Source: Mycolicibacterium canariasense | Lineage (GTDB): Bacteria > Actinomycetota > Actinomycetes > Mycobacteriales > Mycobacteriaceae | Length of the DNA: 48,957 nucleotides | Direction: 5' to 3' | Assembly: GCF_002101555.1 (NCBI RefSeq) | Contig: NZ_LQOL01000070.1 | Span: 1-48,957 of the forward strand | Shown here: piece after piece, positions 18,043-25,664 of the stretch | Numbering within the stretch: position 1 is the stretch's first letter | How the letters are laid out: the number at the start of each line of letters is the position of its first letter | Program-made: the position numbers and the translations under genes | The notes under the pieces: generated by a model | Told to the model about the DNA's origin: nothing | What the model saw: only the letters and a program-made list of their open reading frames with translations | Databases searched by the model: none

Positions 18043-18072
18043 GTGGTGGGGCACCCAGGGGTGCCCCACCAC
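18043..18072 (-). terminator. Perfect hairpin after the major capsid gene
   Basis: A 14-base perfect inverted repeat (GTGGTGGGGCACCC) with only AG at its centre, nine bases after the capsid stop. No U-tract follows in either direction. It probably protects the capsid mRNA end or reduces read-through into the connector genes; it resembles the hairpin behind the major tail gene. Confidence 0.75.
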
Positions 18073-18080
18073 CGTGGTCA

Positions 18081-19520
18081 CTAGGTGACGTTCAGCAGGC
18101 GGAACGCGGCGTCGTTGACGGAGTCAGAACCGACCCGCCAATAGGTCAGCCAGCCGGACTGACCGGTCGGGCGACCATTCGCCCCGAACGTGTCGGGAAT
18201 GAACCGCATGGTGGTCCCCAGGCGGTCAACGATGACGAAGTTGGAGAAGTCGCCGTACACCAGGTTGTAGTTCTCCTGCGAGGTGTTGATGGCACCGTCC
18301 ATCGCCTCAGCAACGTAATCCGGGCGGCCGAGCAGCTCGGACTTCCGGCCCTCCGACAGGTAACCCCACAGCGCCGCACCACCAGCGGTGTCGAAACGCC
18401 GCATCAGGTTGTAGGTGGCGCGGTGAGCCAGCCACGACGCATTCGCGGCGAAGCGGGCCGGCAGAGCCGAATCCAACGCGTACACATCCGCAAGAGCGAA
18501 GGTGTCCGTGGTGGCCGAGTTGACGATCACCGACGGCGACGAAGCGACCAGGGCCGTGATGATGCCGGTGGGCTCACCCGAACCGGAACCGGTCACGAAC
18601 GCGACCGACTCGAGGCGGTCCTTCTCGAACGCAACCATGGTCGCGATCTCGTTGGCCAGGGTGGGGGCGTCCGCGGCGACCTCATGGGACACCTGGACGT
18701 ACGCCTGACCCTTGTACACGGGGATGTTCGGCGAAGCCAGCGACGGCGAATCGTCCGACACCTGAGCCGCTTCCGCGTCCCACGAAGCCGTCACACCAGC
18801 CGAAGTGACACCGGTCCAGCTATCACCGGAGACGGTGACCACACGGGAGATCTGACGCACCTGGTTCACCGAACCGTTGGCGGTCAGGATGACGTTGGCG
18901 TCGAGCTGCGGAGGAACCAGGAACCCACCAGCGGAGTCAGTCAGCGACATCGCGCGGGAGATGGCGTGCTGCTCTTCACCGGTCAGGGCGGCCATCTGCC
19001 CCTCGGAGCGGATGATCTTGGTGAACGCCTCACCGTACAGGGGCGACGTGGCGGCCAGCACCATGTCGACGGTCTTCCCGCCGTCACGCTGCACGAGCTT
19101 GGTCAGCACCTCACGGACCTTGTCGTCCGCGAACGGCATCTTCTCGATGCAATCGAGGGCGCGGGACCGCATCTCGGGGCGGTTGCCGGTGCCGTCGTAA
19201 CGAACCCCGGAAAGATCCCACGGGTTCTTGTACTTGCCGCCGAGATTCACGCGGGCAGGAGCATCCACGACAGCAGCGCCTCGGGTTTCCTCGGCCGGAT
19301 CCGCAGCCGGAACGGCTGCGGCCGAACGGACCTCATCCAGGGCGGCGTCGTGCTCCTGGTCCAGCCGGTGCGCGTGCACCTCGCGGAACTCGTTGAGCAG
19401 CTTCGCCACCAAGGCGCGATCCTCAGCGGTCTTCTCGTTCTTCGCCTTCAACCGCTCCAGTTCATCCTGGATGTCCTTCTCGCGGTGGAGGGCCTGCTGA
19501 TGCGTCAGTTCGACAGACAT
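18081..19520 (-). CDS. Major capsid protein (HK97 fold)
   Basis: 479 residues. The first 80 or so are a charged coiled-coil (QQALHREKDIQDELERLKAK) like the HK97 delta domain, which acts as internal scaffold and is removed by the protease. The rest is the HK97-fold capsid: DSAGGFLVPPQLDANVI, an E-loop region, VSHEVAADAP and FVTGSGSGEPTGI are typical. It is the last gene before a strong hairpin and directly follows the protease gene (one base gap). No sign of truncation. Confidence 0.95.
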   Translation of the reverse strand: MSVELTHQQALHREKDIQDELERLKAKNEKTAEDRALVAKLLNEFREVHAHRLDQEHDAALDEVRSAAAVPAADPAEETRGAAVVDAPARVNLGGKYKNPWDLSGVRYDGTGNRPEMRSRALDCIEKMPFADDKVREVLTKLVQRDGGKTVDMVLAATSPLYGEAFTKIIRSEGQMAALTGEEQHAISRAMSLTDSAGGFLVPPQLDANVILTANGSVNQVRQISRVVTVSGDSWTGVTSAGVTASWDAEAAQVSDDSPSLASPNIPVYKGQAYVQVSHEVAADAPTLANEIATMVAFEKDRLESVAFVTGSGSGEPTGIITALVASSPSVIVNSATTDTFALADVYALDSALPARFAANASWLAHRATYNLMRRFDTAGGAALWGYLSEGRKSELLGRPDYVAEAMDGAINTSQENYNLVYGDFSNFVIVDRLGTTMRFIPDTFGANGRPTGQSGWLTYWRVGSDSVNDAAFRLLNVT

Positions 19521-19521
19521 G

Positions 19522-20445
19522 TCACAGTCCTTTCATTGGGGGGGTTGATTCCCGCGCTGTCCTCACGTGGGCGAGCGCTTCCGTGAACAGCCGTTCCTCG
19601 GCTGCCCGGATCGTTTCGTCGACCTCATCGGTTGGCGGGTCGGATGGCGGCTCGTGCCCCTCGGCCTCAACTTCGGTGGGGGGCGGCGTGCCGGTGTCCT
19701 CATCCGAGTGCTCAACGGCCCCGTCCGGGGTGTCTTGCGGCTCATCGTCGGACTTTTCGCCCTCTTCTTGGGCGTCTACTGCTTCTGCGCGCAGTAGAAG
19801 TTCACCGAGCTTTCTGCGCTGCTCGGGCTCGTTCAATCTGGTGGGGTCAATCTCCACAGGGTCCTGCGACCGCACACTTGCGGTGGTGTCGGAGTACGCC
19901 GGCCACACAACAGGTCCGACCTCGGCGATCTTCACCTCTTTGAGGGTGCGCAGCAGAATCCCACGGCTCCCCGACCACAAGGCTTCCTCGACATCCTCCG
20001 GGCGGACCAGTTTCCCTTCAGCGTCACGCCACTCATCGCGAACCACGGAGAACCGGAACGACATCCCATCAATAGCGCCGGTAGCGATTGCTTCCCGGAT
20101 CAAGTCGATGAGGAAATGCTGACCAAGGCGGGCCTGCACGAACAGGCCGTTGTCGTCTTCGCGGATGTCCTCGATAACCCCAATCGGGACGGATCCGATC
20201 AGGGAATGGTGACCGTGGTCGAACTGAAACTTCGGTGTGCGTTCCCGCAGAGATTTACGGAAGGCCCCCGGGGCGATCTGCTCATCGAAAGTGCCCTCCC
20301 AGGAATCGATCCGGGTCGGTGAGTTGAAGACAGCCCCGTACCCTTCGAAGGTGAGGCCGTCCCCGTCGTCGCGGGTTGATGTGAACGGAACAGACCGGCA
20401 AACATCATCGCGGGGGGGTGTTTTCGAGGCTTGTGGAGCCGTCAT
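19522..20445 (-). CDS. Prohead protease (S78 type)
   Basis: 307 residues. The N-terminal 190 form an HK97-type serine protease: catalytic His77 in FQFDHGHHSL, Ser129 in GMSFRFSV, then VGPVVWPAYSDTTA. The C-terminal 100 or so are strongly acidic and proline-rich (EEGEKSDDEPQDTP, GTPPPTEVEAEGHEPP), perhaps a scaffold-like extension. The start overlaps the portal gene by 41 bases but has a strong AAGGAGG ribosome site. It cleaves the delta domain during head maturation. Confidence 0.92.
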   Translation of the reverse strand: MTAPQASKTPPRDDVCRSVPFTSTRDDGDGLTFEGYGAVFNSPTRIDSWEGTFDEQIAPGAFRKSLRERTPKFQFDHGHHSLIGSVPIGVIEDIREDDNGLFVQARLGQHFLIDLIREAIATGAIDGMSFRFSVVRDEWRDAEGKLVRPEDVEEALWSGSRGILLRTLKEVKIAEVGPVVWPAYSDTTASVRSQDPVEIDPTRLNEPEQRRKLGELLLRAEAVDAQEEGEKSDDEPQDTPDGAVEHSDEDTGTPPPTEVEAEGHEPPSDPPTDEVDETIRAAEERLFTEALAHVRTARESTPPMKGL

Positions 20446-21835
20446 CGTTCCTCCTTAGGAGCATCAGTGCCGGCACGTTGTCATTGGTTTCAGTGGGCGC
20501 AGATTTCACTGTCCCGGGCGGTAGCAACTGCACGCTGGTCAGGCCGGAATCGACCAGTAGGTTGATGTCGCCGGAATCGACTGCCTTGACCGCTGATTCC
20601 TTCGTGAATCCCTGTGTGACGTAAGAGGCGATAGTGCTGGCCTTCACCGCGGCGATGTTCGCCGCGTCGGCTTCGTCTTCGCGGAGGAACGGAACGTCGC
20701 TGGCGTCATACCAGAGCCGCGAGGACCGGTTCGGTGGCGGAACGATCCTCTCCAGCGATCCGGACAGGTTCTGCCACAGCGGGTGCGCAGTGCCGTCAGC
20801 AAGCCGGCGGCGGGCCTGTCCATAGTTCGAGTAGGTGGCAGCAGCCAACCCCTCCGATAGACCAACGATGACCGGTGGCACACCAGCCGCCGCGGCGATT
20901 CGGGTTTCCCCACCGCCGCGCACTTCCTTGAAATCGATCTCTTTGAGATTCGATCCGACCACCTGAACATCAGCACCCGGGTAGAGCTGCAGTGTCTTGT
21001 ACGCGTTGCCAACACCGCCGAACTTCGACTGGAATTCCTTGCCCCACTTCTCGACAGCGTCCTGAGTGGCGCCTTGCGGATGCTTGACAACCATGTTCAC
21101 GGTCGCGCCATTGTCGAAGAATGACCGCTGATGCCGGGTCATGGCATGGTCTGCTTGGATTTCACGCAAGATCGGCGTCAACCACGACATCCCCGTGAAC
21201 ACAGCCAGCGGATCCGGTATCGGCGCGAAGTGCGCAACCTCATCAACAGTGAAAGGGACACCCTCGTTCTGCGAAGCCGCGCCGCCCTCGGTGTAGATGT
21301 ATCCGGCCTTCACCCAGCCGACCTGCCCGAGGCCGCGCCCGCCCAACCGGGTATCCATCGTCCGGGGCTTCCCGACGATCTGTACCCAGTCTGGGCGCAG
21401 GCGCACCAATTCATCACCCTGACGGACCCAATAGGAGTTCCCCGCCAGATCGGCGTCTTGGATCATCCGCGACAGCAAGTCCTGCGTTGTGCCGCCCGGC
21501 CACGGCCGCTCCAACACCGACAGGGTTTGATCACCGAACGTCTCAGACGGCTTACCCTTCAGGAACTGCTGAAACTGAAACCGGATACTGGAGAACACCA
21601 ACTGTCGGACCAGCATGCACGCAAACACCACACCGTTCGTGGCGTACGCTTGACTGGCCAGGCCCTCGAAATTGTTTGCCGGCCGCTCAGTTCCAGTACC
21701 CGCCAAGGTCTGCACCAATGACGGTGTCTGATACCCCAACCCGGACTGCATGTACAGGTTCAGCATCTGCCCGTACTCATCCAGGCTCATGCGTTCAGCC
21801 GGGGTGGCCCCCTTGAGACGGTTGAGCCAGTTCAT
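20405..21835 (-). CDS. Portal protein
   Basis: 476 residues of the HK97-type portal family, the dodecameric ring through which DNA enters and leaves the head. Recognisable stretches are AYATNGVVFACMLVRQLVFS, DADLAGNSYWVRQGDELVRL, MTRHQRSFFDNGA and AAAAGVPPVIVGLSEGL. Length is normal. The ATG overlaps the stop of the small membrane gene by four bases. Confidence 0.95.
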   Translation of the reverse strand: MNWLNRLKGATPAERMSLDEYGQMLNLYMQSGLGYQTPSLVQTLAGTGTERPANNFEGLASQAYATNGVVFACMLVRQLVFSSIRFQFQQFLKGKPSETFGDQTLSVLERPWPGGTTQDLLSRMIQDADLAGNSYWVRQGDELVRLRPDWVQIVGKPRTMDTRLGGRGLGQVGWVKAGYIYTEGGAASQNEGVPFTVDEVAHFAPIPDPLAVFTGMSWLTPILREIQADHAMTRHQRSFFDNGATVNMVVKHPQGATQDAVEKWGKEFQSKFGGVGNAYKTLQLYPGADVQVVGSNLKEIDFKEVRGGGETRIAAAAGVPPVIVGLSEGLAAATYSNYGQARRRLADGTAHPLWQNLSGSLERIVPPPNRSSRLWYDASDVPFLREDEADAANIAAVKASTIASYVTQGFTKESAVKAVDSGDINLLVDSGLTSVQLLPPGTVKSAPTETNDNVPALMLLRRNDDGSTSLENTPPR

Positions 21836-21993
21836 CGCTTACCGGCTGGCTCATAGAACAGAAACGCCCCCACCAAACCCAGCACGCCGGCAGCGATGAG
21901 ACCCCACGCGGCACCAGCCAACAGCACCACACCGGCAATGATCGCCGCCGAGGCAATCACAGCCAATGCAGCCGAAAACTGTAGCGATGTCAC
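21832..21993 (-). CDS. Small two-helix membrane protein between terminase and portal
   Basis: 53 residues from a GTG at 21993 that overlaps the terminase stop (GTGA); the TGA stop overlaps the portal start (ATGA). It encodes about two hydrophobic segments (ALAVIASAAIIAGVVLLAGA and LIAAGVLGLVGAFLF) separated by AWG, then a short EPAGKR tail. Overlaps on both sides make a real gene likely although it is short. It could be a membrane anchor for assembly or an accessory lysis protein; neither is shown. Confidence 0.72.
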   Translation of the reverse strand: MTSLQFSAALAVIASAAIIAGVVLLAGAAWGLIAAGVLGLVGAFLFYEPAGKR

Positions 21994-23561
21994 GATAGGA
22001 ATCCCCAAACCTCAACTGTTTCTGGTGTGCCATGCTCGATCAGTCCATGCAGGGCGAGCGTCACCGCCATCAGTTGAGTGATGTCGGAATCCTTGTCCTT
22101 ACGATCCCAAGCCCACGCATCCGACAAGTCCCGACGCTTCGCCGACGTAGCCGAACGGGTCAACGGTGACGCGCCACGGTGACGCAGGCTCGCCGCCGAA
22201 TCTGGATCCGCGGTGACCGCGTCATAGAAAGCCCCACACGCCTTCGCTAAATCCGTGGCGTTCGACTTCACAACCTCGACGCCCAAACCCTCAATAGTGG
22301 TAATCAACGACGCCGCAGCGGAATGCCCATCAACCACAACCGCGCACGGCTTCCACTGATCGACCAACTCCTTGATGCGATCAGGAATCCACGCCGTTCC
22401 AGGGAGCGAGTCGATCGACTTTCCGCGCACCGCCGGCACGATGCCGACGTGGAGCTTTCCGTCCGCGCGCCGACCAACAACCCCAATGGCTGAGGCCGTT
22501 CGGTCAATCTTTGTGTACAGGCCGAACGCGACCGGATCGACCGGTTCGGAAAGCGGGTCGGCCAGGTTCGTCCACACATCGGGTTTGATCAGCGCCTCAG
22601 AACCGGCATCAGGCTTATCCCACCAACCCGCCCGCTCACGCCCATACTCATCCGGCTTCGTAGCCAATGTGCGCCGCTCATTGCGGATGTACTCGATCGA
22701 GATCCGCCGCTCCAACGCCGGATTGGCCTGCCTGATGTACTCGATGTCATCGAGAGCGCACCCCTCAACACCAAGAGCGTGAGTGCACGCCTCATCCAGG
22801 CAGGCGTTCTCTTCCGGCTGGGAGCAATACTCCATGTACGCCAACGCCGGATCACCACCGGGACGACCCCGGTCGCGAATCCCGCGCCACACCACCGACT
22901 CAGCCAAACCAGCCGACCCGCCATAAACCAATTGCGGATCATCAACCGCAGACAACGTAGGAACCAGTGAACTCAACTGAGACGGCTGCAAGTACATCGC
23001 CTCATCGAGGATGACCTTGTTCCCCGTCAGACCACGACCACCGCTCTTGGTTCTGGCCTTGAACTTCAACCTCTGACCGTGCGGGCACGCCTCACTCGGA
23101 CGCAACTTGATCAACTGCTTGCCGTTGCCCCGCTTGACACCGTCTTCCTTACCGAAATCCGGGTCCAGCCGCTTACTCATCAGCGGCGTCCCCTGGATCA
23201 GGTTCACTATGTCATCGAAAGCTTCTTCAGTCGTGTCCATCTCATGCGACGACCACACGACCAACCGTTGATCAGTGATGAACAGCCACCCCAGGGCAGC
23301 CATCTTCAACAAGCCAGTTTTCATGTTCTGCCGCGAGCACACGACAGCGAATTCGAACGCCGCAGTCGCAACCTGACCCGACAGCGTGCGTTTTGTCGGG
23401 GACAGCGCGAACATTGCGTTCAGCGCCAACTCCTGCTCTGGATCCGGCGCGTAACCCGCCATCACGGCCAGGTCGCACACCTCAGGGCCGAGTGTCTGCG
23501 TGTATTCCGGGTGCGTGAAGTACGCCGGCTTAACCAGAGCCGGCCGCAGCAGGTTTGCCAC
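21990..23561 (-). CDS. Terminase large subunit
   Basis: 523 residues, the packaging motor and nuclease. The Walker A variant SRQNMKT (76-82), Walker B VILDEAMYL (183-191, with Asp186-Glu187), and downstream nuclease-like regions (VAFGLYTKIDRTASAIG, CAVVVDGHSAAASLI) are all present. The GTG start directly follows the TAA of the small subunit candidate. Length is normal for a phage TerL. Confidence 0.95.
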   Translation of the reverse strand: MANLLRPALVKPAYFTHPEYTQTLGPEVCDLAVMAGYAPDPEQELALNAMFALSPTKRTLSGQVATAAFEFAVVCSRQNMKTGLLKMAALGWLFITDQRLVVWSSHEMDTTEEAFDDIVNLIQGTPLMSKRLDPDFGKEDGVKRGNGKQLIKLRPSEACPHGQRLKFKARTKSGGRGLTGNKVILDEAMYLQPSQLSSLVPTLSAVDDPQLVYGGSAGLAESVVWRGIRDRGRPGGDPALAYMEYCSQPEENACLDEACTHALGVEGCALDDIEYIRQANPALERRISIEYIRNERRTLATKPDEYGRERAGWWDKPDAGSEALIKPDVWTNLADPLSEPVDPVAFGLYTKIDRTASAIGVVGRRADGKLHVGIVPAVRGKSIDSLPGTAWIPDRIKELVDQWKPCAVVVDGHSAAASLITTIEGLGVEVVKSNATDLAKACGAFYDAVTADPDSAASLRHRGASPLTRSATSAKRRDLSDAWAWDRKDKDSDITQLMAVTLALHGLIEHGTPETVEVWGFLS

Positions 23562-23939
23562 TTACACCGCCCGCTTGGCATCCCGCCGAGCGCGCAACTC
23601 ATCGATACCGTCCGCAACCGCAGCCACAGACCCCGGGGTGTTCGCCGTAGCGGCAGCCATCACCCGGGACAGCTCCTTCGACAAAGCCGCAATCCCAGTG
23701 ACCTCACCCGACATCCGCCGAGCCAACGCCAAAGCCTGCTGACCCAGCATCGAATCAAGCTTCCCGGCTGCCTCAAGCTCCACCATGGTCGCCTTCACCA
23801 GCGAATTCCCGCCATCACCATCCGGACTCGGCGGCGGCGACATATTCCGCTTGTTACTCCGGCAAGTAGCGCTGCACGTCTTCGCGTCCTTGCGCTTCGC
23901 CTCAAAGTCGCGCCCACACACATCGCACACACGTTGCAC
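23562..23939 (-). CDS. Putative terminase small subunit, zinc-finger N-terminus
   Basis: 125 residues from a GTG with AGGAG six bases upstream. Residues 1-30 hold a Cys4-type zinc finger (CDVCGRDF ... CSATCRS); residues 45-125 are helical (GQQALALARRMSG and AALSKELSRVMAAA). Position directly before TerL and next to the presumed cos region suggests TerS, which recognises DNA for packaging. The HTH protein at 25664-26242 is an alternative candidate for part of this role. Confidence 0.65.
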   Translation of the reverse strand: MQRVCDVCGRDFEAKRKDAKTCSATCRSNKRNMSPPPSPDGDGGNSLVKATMVELEAAGKLDSMLGQQALALARRMSGEVTGIAALSKELSRVMAAATANTPGSVAAVADGIDELRARRDAKRAV

Positions 23940-24106
23940 AGGTCGCTCCTCTCAAGACTTGGTGCACCACAAGGGAATTCATGACGCAGCAGCCCGATCG
24001 GGAACCGACTATCCGTGCACAGCTAACCTGGGGAGGGATTCGGATTTCGATTGGCGGTCCCACCTGGGCCGATGCTGGCCTCGCGGGCAACCCACCCCCC
24101 GGGCCT

Positions 24107-24128
24107 CTGACCTGCGGTTATGCTGTCA
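24107..24128 (-). repeat. Direct repeat copy 1 (CTGACCTGCGG core)
   Basis: The plus-strand sequence CTGACCTGCGGTTATG, then CTGTCA, matches copy 2 at 24159-24179 except for one inserted base. The copies are 52 bases apart. The asymmetric core occurs again in the immunity region. Confidence 0.8.
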
Positions 24129-24158
24129 AGTCTCAGATGGCTGCGGTGGCGCGCTGCG

Positions 24159-24179
24159 CTGACCTGCGGTTATGTGTCA
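24159..24179 (-). repeat. Direct repeat copy 2 at a promoter start site
   Basis: Contains CTGACCTGCGGTTATG, then TGTCA. It touches the -10 element of the candidate promoter at 24179-24207 and covers the expected transcription start. The 16-mer TGCGCTGACCTGCGGT, partly in this copy, is found again exactly at 44807-44822 in the repressor/Cro intergenic region. This suits a repressor operator. Confidence 0.75.
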
Positions 24180-24207
24180 GTCTACCGAGCGCCTGGCGCA
24201 CGGTCCA
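24179..24207 (-). promoter_or_regulatory. Candidate promoter for the terminase/late genes
   Basis: On the minus strand, TGGACC (-35), 17 bases, TAGACT (-10), close to the mycobacterial SigA-type pattern. Expected start near 24172, giving a leader of about 230 bases before the TerS candidate. It overlaps repeat copy 2, so it may be repressed in the lysogen. Confidence 0.5.
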
Positions 24208-24237
24208 GCAAACTCCTGATGCGCTGCGTGGTTGGCG

Positions 24238-24474
24238 TTACCAGGTGCGGGAGTCGTCCACGACGGCCATCGCCTTGTGGGTTGAGGTGGCGCGGTTGCA
24301 GGCGACGTGCTCTGGTCCCATGTATTTGGTGGGGTCGTTGTCGTCGTGGCCGAGGTCCCACTTGCTGCCTGGTGGGATGTGTTTGGTGCATCGCCAGCAG
24401 TAGGCGGTGCCGGCGTCTACGTCGTGTTGGACGCGTGCTCGTCGGGCTTTGTGGTCTCGGCCGTAGTCGGGCAT
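24238..24474 (-). CDS. HNH endonuclease next to terminase
   Basis: 78 residues from the ATG at 24474, which shares one base with the upstream stop. The zinc-binding YCWRCTKHIPPG, then WDLGHDD, then GPEHVACNRATS, is the compact HNH pattern seen in actinobacteriophage proteins encoded beside cos. In HK97-like phages such an HNH protein works with terminase in cos cleavage. Position just upstream of the terminase genes supports that role here. Confidence 0.85.
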   Translation of the reverse strand: MPDYGRDHKARRARVQHDVDAGTAYCWRCTKHIPPGSKWDLGHDDNDPTKYMGPEHVACNRATSTHKAMAVVDDSRTW

Positions 24475-24683
24475 CAGGGTACGCGTGTGAGGAAGAAGAT
24501 GGCAGCGGTTACTAGTGCTGCTGGCCAAGCCACCGCCACCATAGCCACACCAATAGTGAACAGCGGGATGAAGCTGAGGGCCATGAGTCCTGCCCCGTTG
24601 GCGGCGTCGGTGCAGACGGTCCAAGCCATTGCGAGCCAGAGTGCTACGAACGCTACAGCTGCGATGAACAAGTACGTGTTCAC
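24474..24683 (-). CDS. Small membrane protein
   Basis: 69 residues, nearly all hydrophobic, with two membrane segments (YLFIAAVAFVALWLAMAWTV and a second from about 30 to 62). It overlaps both neighbours by one to four bases. No family recognised; it is probably an inner membrane protein expressed with the right-arm genes. Confidence 0.75.
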   Translation of the reverse strand: MNTYLFIAAVAFVALWLAMAWTVCTDAANGAGLMALSFIPLFTIGVAMVAVAWPAALVTAAIFFLTRVP

Positions 24684-24883
24684 GTTCGAATGTCTACTTT
24701 GAATCCGGTGACTTGTTCGAGCTTCTTCGCTAAAGCCTTGGCCATGACCTGCCGTATGGATGGCGGTAGGTCAGATGCTTTCAAATGGCCGGGTGGTTGG
24801 GGTGGTGTTGGCGGCATGTTCCAGTCATCCACAACACCATCGAACAGGGTGTCCCCGTTCACCTCAACCTTGATATGCGCCAT
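24680..24883 (-). CDS. Small phage protein of unknown function
   Basis: 67 residues from the ATG at 24883 (an ATG at 24892 adds three). It begins with MAHIKVEVNGDTLFDG, then a proline-rich turn (MPPTPPQPPG) and an amphipathic C-terminal helix (QVMAKALAKKLEQVTG). No domain recognised. Confidence 0.65.
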   Translation of the reverse strand: MAHIKVEVNGDTLFDGVVDDWNMPPTPPQPPGHLKASDLPPSIRQVMAKALAKKLEQVTGFKVDIRT

Positions 24884-25028
24884 CGCCCTCATTGCCTTGG
24901 GTTGAGCAGATGCAGGTCTCGTGGACCGCGTAAGCGCAGGGGCTGCACATCTGCCGTTGACTCGTGGTTGTCAAAGTGGCGGGGTCACCGCAATGGCAAC
25001 TCTTGAGTGGGTTCAGGTTAGCGCTCAT
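24864..25028 (-). CDS. Small cysteine-rich protein
   Basis: 54 residues from an ATG that overlaps the upstream stop (ATGA). Six cysteines in CHCGD, CSPCAY and CICS suggest one zinc-binding site. It overlaps the next start by about 20 bases. Function unknown. Confidence 0.55.
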   Translation of the reverse strand: MSANLNPLKSCHCGDPATLTTTSQRQMCSPCAYAVHETCICSTQGNEGDGAYQG

Positions 25029-25243
25029 CGAAGAGGGCGCCTGGTCTGGCATTCGAGCCAATACTCAACGTGGGCGGCGAAGCTGGTCGCCCATTCCATC
25101 GCCTCGGCCCAGGTCGCATGGATTCCAGTCCACTCGCCGTTGCCGTCGAACGTGTCCCAATTGACGGCGTGCTTGTACAAGCTCCCGTCAGGGCGGCGGC
25201 AACGCTGCACACGCCACTTGCCGGTCGCTGGGACCTTAGCCAT
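25025..25243 (-). CDS. Small protein of unknown function
   Basis: 72 residues from an ATG at 25243 (MAKVPATGKWRVQRC). The pattern RPDGSLYKHAVNWDTF and HATWAEAMEWATSFAAHV suggests a small alpha/beta domain. It overlaps the upstream gene by eight bases and the downstream one by four. Longer upstream reading is antisense-like and was not used. Confidence 0.65.
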   Translation of the reverse strand: MAKVPATGKWRVQRCRRPDGSLYKHAVNWDTFDGNGEWTGIHATWAEAMEWATSFAAHVEYWLECQTRRPLR

Positions 25244-25664
25244 GGGTGTGTGCTTTCTGTACCTGGTCCGCTTCACACGGGATGATCGGCGAGTCTGAGT
25301 CGAAGTTCTCCACGGCCACGCGAAAAGCGGCGGCCCCGCAGCGGAAGCGGAACTGTTTGAACTCGACCCGCTTATGCTCCCGAACCGCGGCCGCAGCCTG
25401 CAGATCAGCCAGTTCCCCACTATCCACGAGGGTTACACCGAACCCGTTCTGCAACAGATGGAACAACGCCTGCAAGAACAGCTTCGGCAAATCCATGGTT
25501 GGGAGGCCGAGTTCTTCGGCTTCCTCCTCCGTCATCCCATCGGGGAGGATGTTGGGTTGGAAGGTGGGCAGTGACAGCGGGAATGGTGGGGTGTCAGCGT
25601 CGCCTGGGTGGACCAGTTCCCCTAGCCGGGGACCGACACGCTCAGCAAGCTCATCAGTGTCCAC
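25236..25664 (-). CDS. Phage protein of unknown function
   Basis: 142 residues. The N-terminal half is acidic and proline-rich; the middle (PKLFLQALFHLLQNGFGVTL) is hydrophobic; the C-terminal part has FKQFRFRCGAAAFRVAVENF. Joined to the upstream gene by TGATG. No family recognised. Confidence 0.7.
   Translation of the reverse strand: MDTDELAERVGPRLGELVHPGDADTPPFPLSLPTFQPNILPDGMTEEEAEELGLPTMDLPKLFLQALFHLLQNGFGVTLVDSGELADLQAAAAVREHKRVEFKQFRFRCGAAAFRVAVENFDSDSPIIPCEADQVQKAHTHG

Larger units (their letters stand above)
23940..24237. other. Region upstream of terminase: probable cos and control region
   Basis: 298 bases without a credible gene, between the HNH gene and the terminase genes. It holds a promoter candidate, two copies of a 21-22 base repeat, a perfect palindrome CCCGATCGGG (23993-24002), a near-palindrome around GGTGCACC (23961-23968) and a C/G-run (24091-24105). 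In related siphophages cos lies between the HNH and TerS genes, so the packaging site is probably here. The exact ends cannot be located from sequence alone. Confidence 0.6.

Noticed and set aside
17967..19586. A 539-codon open frame on the plus strand opposite the major capsid gene
   Set aside because: It is the mirror of GC-rich codon usage of the capsid gene, has Arg/His-rich composition and no domain.
23079..23984. A 301-codon plus-strand frame opposite terminase
   Set aside because: Antisense shadow; Arg/Gln/His-rich, no ribosome site, and the minus-strand terminase is unmistakable.
24118..24130. An L5-type stoperator (resembling GGTGGCTGTCAAG) in the terminase upstream region
   Set aside because: Matches only in the TGTCAAG half and occurs once; the repeated element here is a different sequence.
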